From Holdemanella sp. (GTDB lineage Bacteria; Bacillota_I; Bacilli_A; Erysipelotrichales; Erysipelotrichaceae): DNA of 9,479 nucleotides. The notes beneath the pieces were generated by a model. The model saw only the letters and a program-made list of their open reading frames with translations. It was not told the DNA's origin and ran no database searches. The DNA is taken from assembly GCA_021442845.1 (NCBI GenBank), contig JABUSD010000342.1, positions 1 to 9,479 of the forward strand, in the 5' to 3' direction. The translations under genes were made by a program, and so were the position numbers. Below are positions 7,000 to 9,479 of this stretch, one piece after another (position 1 is the first letter of the stretch; each line of letters starts with the position of its first letter).

Positions 7000-7842
7000 A
7001 TGGAAAATGCTAAAACTAGAGATCAGATCACTAAAATTTTGATCCACATTATCTTAATTATTTTCTCTTTCATCATGTTAGTACCATTTGCATGGATGAT
7101 CTTAACAGCTTTAAAAACAAATCAGGAAGCAATTTCAGTAAGTCCATTCTATATTTTCCCTGCTAATGGATGGCACTGGGAAAACTTTGGAAAAGTATGG
7201 CAGTCATACAACTTCTTCGTTCTTTATAAGAACACATTATTGATGATTGTTTGGCGTGTTGTATGTGCATGTTTAACAGCTACTATGGCTGGTTATGCAT
7301 TAGGACGTTTGAAATTCCCTGGAAAGAACTTCATCATCACATTAATCCTTGTACAGATGATGGTTCCATCACAGATTTTCATCATTCCTCAGTATTTAAT
7401 GGTTTCTAAACTTGGTTGGTTGAACACGATGGCTGGTCTGGTATTCCCTGGTGCTGTAACTGCATTCGGTACATACCTATTAAAGACTGGATATCAAGGT
7501 TTACCAAAAGACCTGGAAGAAGCTGCTGGTATCGACGGATGTCATATCGGTCAAAAATTCTTACGTATCATGATGCCATTAACTAAATCTTCAATGGTTT
7601 CATTAGGTATCTTTACTGCATTGTTCGCATTTAAAGATTTGATGTGGCCTATGATCGTATGTAATAAATCAGAAACAACTACATTGTCAGCTGCACTTGC
7701 TAAGATGCAAGGTCAGTATGGATCTGAATATCCAACAATGATGGCTTCTGCTGTATTGGCTGTATTGCCAATGATCGTAATCTATGTAATTTTCCAGAAA
7801 CAATTCGTTGCTGGTATCGCTACTTCTGGTGGTAAGTTATAA
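7000..7842 (+). CDS. ABC transporter permease 2 (MsmG/MalG-like)
   Basis: The 280-residue protein is the second pore subunit. It has about six membrane segments near residues 11-36, 74-101, 110-134, 142-163, 196-218 and 246-267. MalG-type marks are FIMLVPFAWMILTALKTNQEA at the first segment, AGYALGRLKFPGKN, LVQMMVPSQIFIIPQY and the EAA loop EEAAGIDGCHIGQKFLRIMMP at about 173-193. It ends in the short C-terminal tail VAGIATSGGKL; the GxxxGxxK style is usual for this subfamily. GAAAGGGG (6985-6992) is 7 nt before the ATG. Two stop codons in a row (TAA TAG) end the gene, followed 30 bp later by a terminator. No ATP-binding subunit gene follows, so the transporter must use an ATPase encoded elsewhere, as MsmK/MsmX-dependent importers do in Firmicutes. 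Confidence 0.94.
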   Translation: MENAKTRDQITKILIHIILIIFSFIMLVPFAWMILTALKTNQEAISVSPFYIFPANGWHWENFGKVWQSYNFFVLYKNTLLMIVWRVVCACLTATMAGYALGRLKFPGKNFIITLILVQMMVPSQIFIIPQYLMVSKLGWLNTMAGLVFPGAVTAFGTYLLKTGYQGLPKDLEEAAGIDGCHIGQKFLRIMMPLTKSSMVSLGIFTALFAFKDLMWPMIVCNKSETTTLSAALAKMQGQYGSEYPTMMASAVLAVLPMIVIYVIFQKQFVAGIATSGGKL

Positions 7843-7871
7843 TAGAATACCGACTAAAAACTGAATAAAAA

Positions 7872-7910
7872 ATAAGCTGGATTTAGAATATAAATTCAGC
7901 TTATATTTTT
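7872..7910 (+). terminator. Intrinsic terminator of the ABC importer operon
   Basis: ATAAGCTGGATTT (7872-7884) pairs with AAATTCAGCTTAT (7892-7904) over 13 bp with a single G-U pair and a 7-nt loop, followed by ATTTTT. It separates the importer operon from the downstream alpha-galactosidase gene. Confidence 0.88.
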
Positions 7911-7934
7911 GGTAAAAAAAACTGACTAAGAGTA

Positions 7935-7963
7935 TTGATAAACAAGAATTACTATGCTAGCAT
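7935..7963 (+). promoter_or_regulatory. Likely promoter of the second alpha-galactosidase
   Basis: TTGATA (7935-7940, 5 of 6 to TTGACA) is followed after exactly 17 bp by TAGCAT (7958-7963, 4 of 6 to TATAAT), with a TGC extension in front of the -10. It lies just after the terminator and about 70 bp before the ATG, which implies separate transcription of the downstream gene. Predicted start is near 7970. Confidence 0.6.
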
Positions 7964-7969
7964 ATAGAG

Positions 7970-7990
7970 ACTGTTGGTCTTTCTAACAGT
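7970..7990 (+). promoter_or_regulatory. Stem-loop in the 5' leader of the second alpha-galactosidase
   Basis: ACTGTTGG (7970-7977) pairs with CTAACAGT (7983-7990) over 8 bp including one G-U pair, loop TCTTT. If the promoter at 7935-7963 is right, this hairpin sits at the very 5' end of the transcript, where such structures often protect mRNA. It could also be an operator just downstream of the promoter. The rest of the 192-bp gap up to the ribosome binding site holds two TTATAA copies (7991-7996, 8003-8008) and no gene. Confidence 0.4.
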
Positions 7991-8034
7991 TTATAAATGC
8001 GATTATAACAAAGGGATATAGGAGGATAATTTAT

Positions 8035-9479
8035 ATGAGCATTTTATATAATGAAGTCTACAGAACAATTTCATTAAATACTAAAAATACGACGTATCAA
8101 ATGAAAATAAACGAATATAACTTTTTAATACATACCTATTATGGAAAAAGAATATCGGATGCTGATATGAGTTATTTATATAAGGATATTGACCGTGCCT
8201 GTGCGGGACAACCCGATGAAGTGTGTCCAGAACGTGTTGTTTCATTCAATATCTTACCGCAGGAATTTACCGGATATGGGGTTGGGGATTATCGTGTCAA
8301 CAGTATTGCCGTTAAGAATCCAGATGGAAGCTATGCGGCGGATTTCCGTTATGTAGGACATCGCATTGAAAGCGGTAAATATTCCATTCCTGGTCTACCC
8401 GCTACCTATGATAATGGTGGGGAAGCCGAGACTTTAATCGTAACAATCAAGGATAAACACACGGGTTTACGTGTTGATTTATATTATGGTGTCTTTGAAA
8501 ATGCCGACATTATTACTCGTGCTACGCGTTTCATCAATGAAGGAGATGGTACGATTAAGCTATTAAAGGCAGATTCTATGTGTTTGGATATCTTATATGG
8601 TAAATGGGATATGATTAACTTCTGGGGTCGCCATGCCCTTGAAAGACAATTGGAAAGACGTTATTTGCGTCATGCGATTGAAACGGTTGGTTCCAATCGT
8701 GGTACATCGTCTCACCAGCAAAACCCTTTTGTGATTCTATGCGATCATGAAGCCAATGAAGACTATGGAAGCTGTTATGGATTTATGCTTGTATACTCCG
8801 GTGGATTCAACGCGGAATTTAATCTAGACCAGCTGCACAACACACGTATTGTCATGGGTATTCAGAATGATCAGTTTGAATGGGATCTAGTGCCTGGGGA
8901 TATGTTTGCTGCACCAGAAGTCATTATGACATATTCTGCCAATGGGTTAACTCCACTATCACAGAACTATCATTCAATCATCCGCAACAATATCTGCCGT
9001 GGACAATATAAGGTAGCTCGTCGTCCGGTTCTATTGAACAACTGGGAAGCTACATACTTTGATTTTGATGATCGTAAGCTTGTTTCGATTGCGCGTGAAG
9101 CTAAAGCCTTAGGGGTTGAACTTCTTGTATTGGACGATGGATGGTTTGGAATCCGTAATGATGACAATAGCGGTCTAGGAGACTGGTATGTCAATGAAGA
9201 TAAGATTCAATGTGGATTACCAAATCTAATCAAAGAAATCAATGACATGGGCTTAAAATTTGGTATCTGGGTAGAACCTGAAATGGTCAATGAAGAATCG
9301 AATTTATATAAAGCGCATCCCGACTGGGCATTAAAGATTCCAGGACGTATTCCTGTTCGCGCTCGTAACCAGTTAGTTTTAGATATCACAAGAAAAGATG
9401 TACGTGATTATTTATATGAAAGACTATCGACATTATTAAAAGAGAACAACATTGAATATGTAAAATGGGATATGAACCG
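8035..9479 (+). CDS. Alpha-galactosidase, GH36 group I (second copy, 3' end outside window)
   Basis: The frame is open from the ATG to the right edge with no stop or shift, giving 481 complete codons of a protein expected to be about 730 residues. The N-terminal beta domain is complete and the TIM barrel is partly present, with NNWEATYFDFDD (335-346), LDDGWFG (366-372), VEPEM (413-417), RNQ (444-446) and KWDMN, whose Asp479 is the predicted nucleophile. The acid/base Asp region is off the edge, so activity cannot be fully judged. AGGAGG at 8020-8025, 9 nt before the ATG, and an N-terminus like that of the first copy (MSILYNEV against MSIYYNEV) fix the start. There is no signal peptide, so it is cytoplasmic. 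It is clearly a paralogue: the barrel is very similar to the first copy, the N-terminal domain less so. It follows the importer operon but has its own promoter after a terminator. The two copies probably differ in substrate range or timing. Confidence 0.94.
   Translation, partial: MSILYNEVYRTISLNTKNTTYQMKINEYNFLIHTYYGKRISDADMSYLYKDIDRACAGQPDEVCPERVVSFNILPQEFTGYGVGDYRVNSIAVKNPDGSYAADFRYVGHRIESGKYSIPGLPATYDNGGEAETLIVTIKDKHTGLRVDLYYGVFENADIITRATRFINEGDGTIKLLKADSMCLDILYGKWDMINFWGRHALERQLERRYLRHAIETVGSNRGTSSHQQNPFVILCDHEANEDYGSCYGFMLVYSGGFNAEFNLDQLHNTRIVMGIQNDQFEWDLVPGDMFAAPEVIMTYSANGLTPLSQNYHSIIRNNICRGQYKVARRPVLLNNWEATYFDFDDRKLVSIAREAKALGVELLVLDDGWFGIRNDDNSGLGDWYVNEDKIQCGLPNLIKEINDMGLKFGIWVEPEMVNEESNLYKAHPDWALKIPGRIPVRARNQLVLDITRKDVRDYLYERLSTLLKENNIEYVKWDMN

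Noticed and set aside
1..9479. Search for CRISPR arrays, tRNA or rRNA genes, insertion sequences, or a novel defence or mobile system
   Set aside because: No regular spaced repeats, transposase or integrase motifs or RNA gene sequences were seen; nearly all of the window is explained by galactoside-use genes and their control sites.
8035..9479. Possible frameshift or pseudogene in the second alpha-galactosidase
   Set aside because: The frame was followed in codons from the ATG to the right edge, with motifs in phase at 9043, 9130 and 9469; it is simply cut by the window end.

Overview
The window is about 9.5 kb of AT-rich DNA from a low-GC Firmicute, by eye below about 40% GC. Strong AGGAGG-type ribosome binding sites, a Gram-positive lipoprotein sugar-binding protein and group I GH36 alpha-galactosidases support this. 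A gut member of the Erysipelotrichia or a related lineage is my guess from protein style; the exact taxon cannot be fixed from the sequence. There are no RNA genes, insertion sequences, phage genes or CRISPR arrays. This is a galactoside-utilisation locus.

Layout: (1) 2-1225 (+) is the 3' part of a GH2 beta-galactosidase gene cut by the left edge. (2) 1242-2108 (+) is an AraC-family regulator 16 bp downstream, probably in the same operon. (3) A bidirectional terminator at 2107-2137 is shared with the convergent gene. (4) 2132-4330 (-) is a complete GH36 alpha-galactosidase. (5) 4331-4719 is a 389-bp divergent control region with two TGTAA...TTACA palindromes (cre-like), several other repeats and a hairpin just before the next gene. 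(6) 4720-7842 (+) is a three-gene ABC sugar importer (lipoprotein, two permeases) without an ATPase, with a hairpin after the binding-protein gene and a strong terminator at 7872-7910. (7) 8035-9479 (+) is a second GH36 alpha-galactosidase with its own likely promoter. It is cut by the right edge two bases into the codon after the Asn of the nucleophile motif KWDMN.

Inferred physiology: the lipoprotein captures an alpha-galactoside (melibiose, raffinose-family or similar), the two permeases import it using an ATPase encoded elsewhere, and one or both alpha-galactosidases, which lack signal peptides, release galactose in the cytoplasm. The beta-galactosidase handles beta-linked galactosides. 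The AraC-type protein is a candidate activator, with catabolite control through the cre-like sites. None of this is novel as a system. The points worth a second look are the two diverged GH36 paralogues around one importer, the dense divergent control region, and the RNA hairpins.
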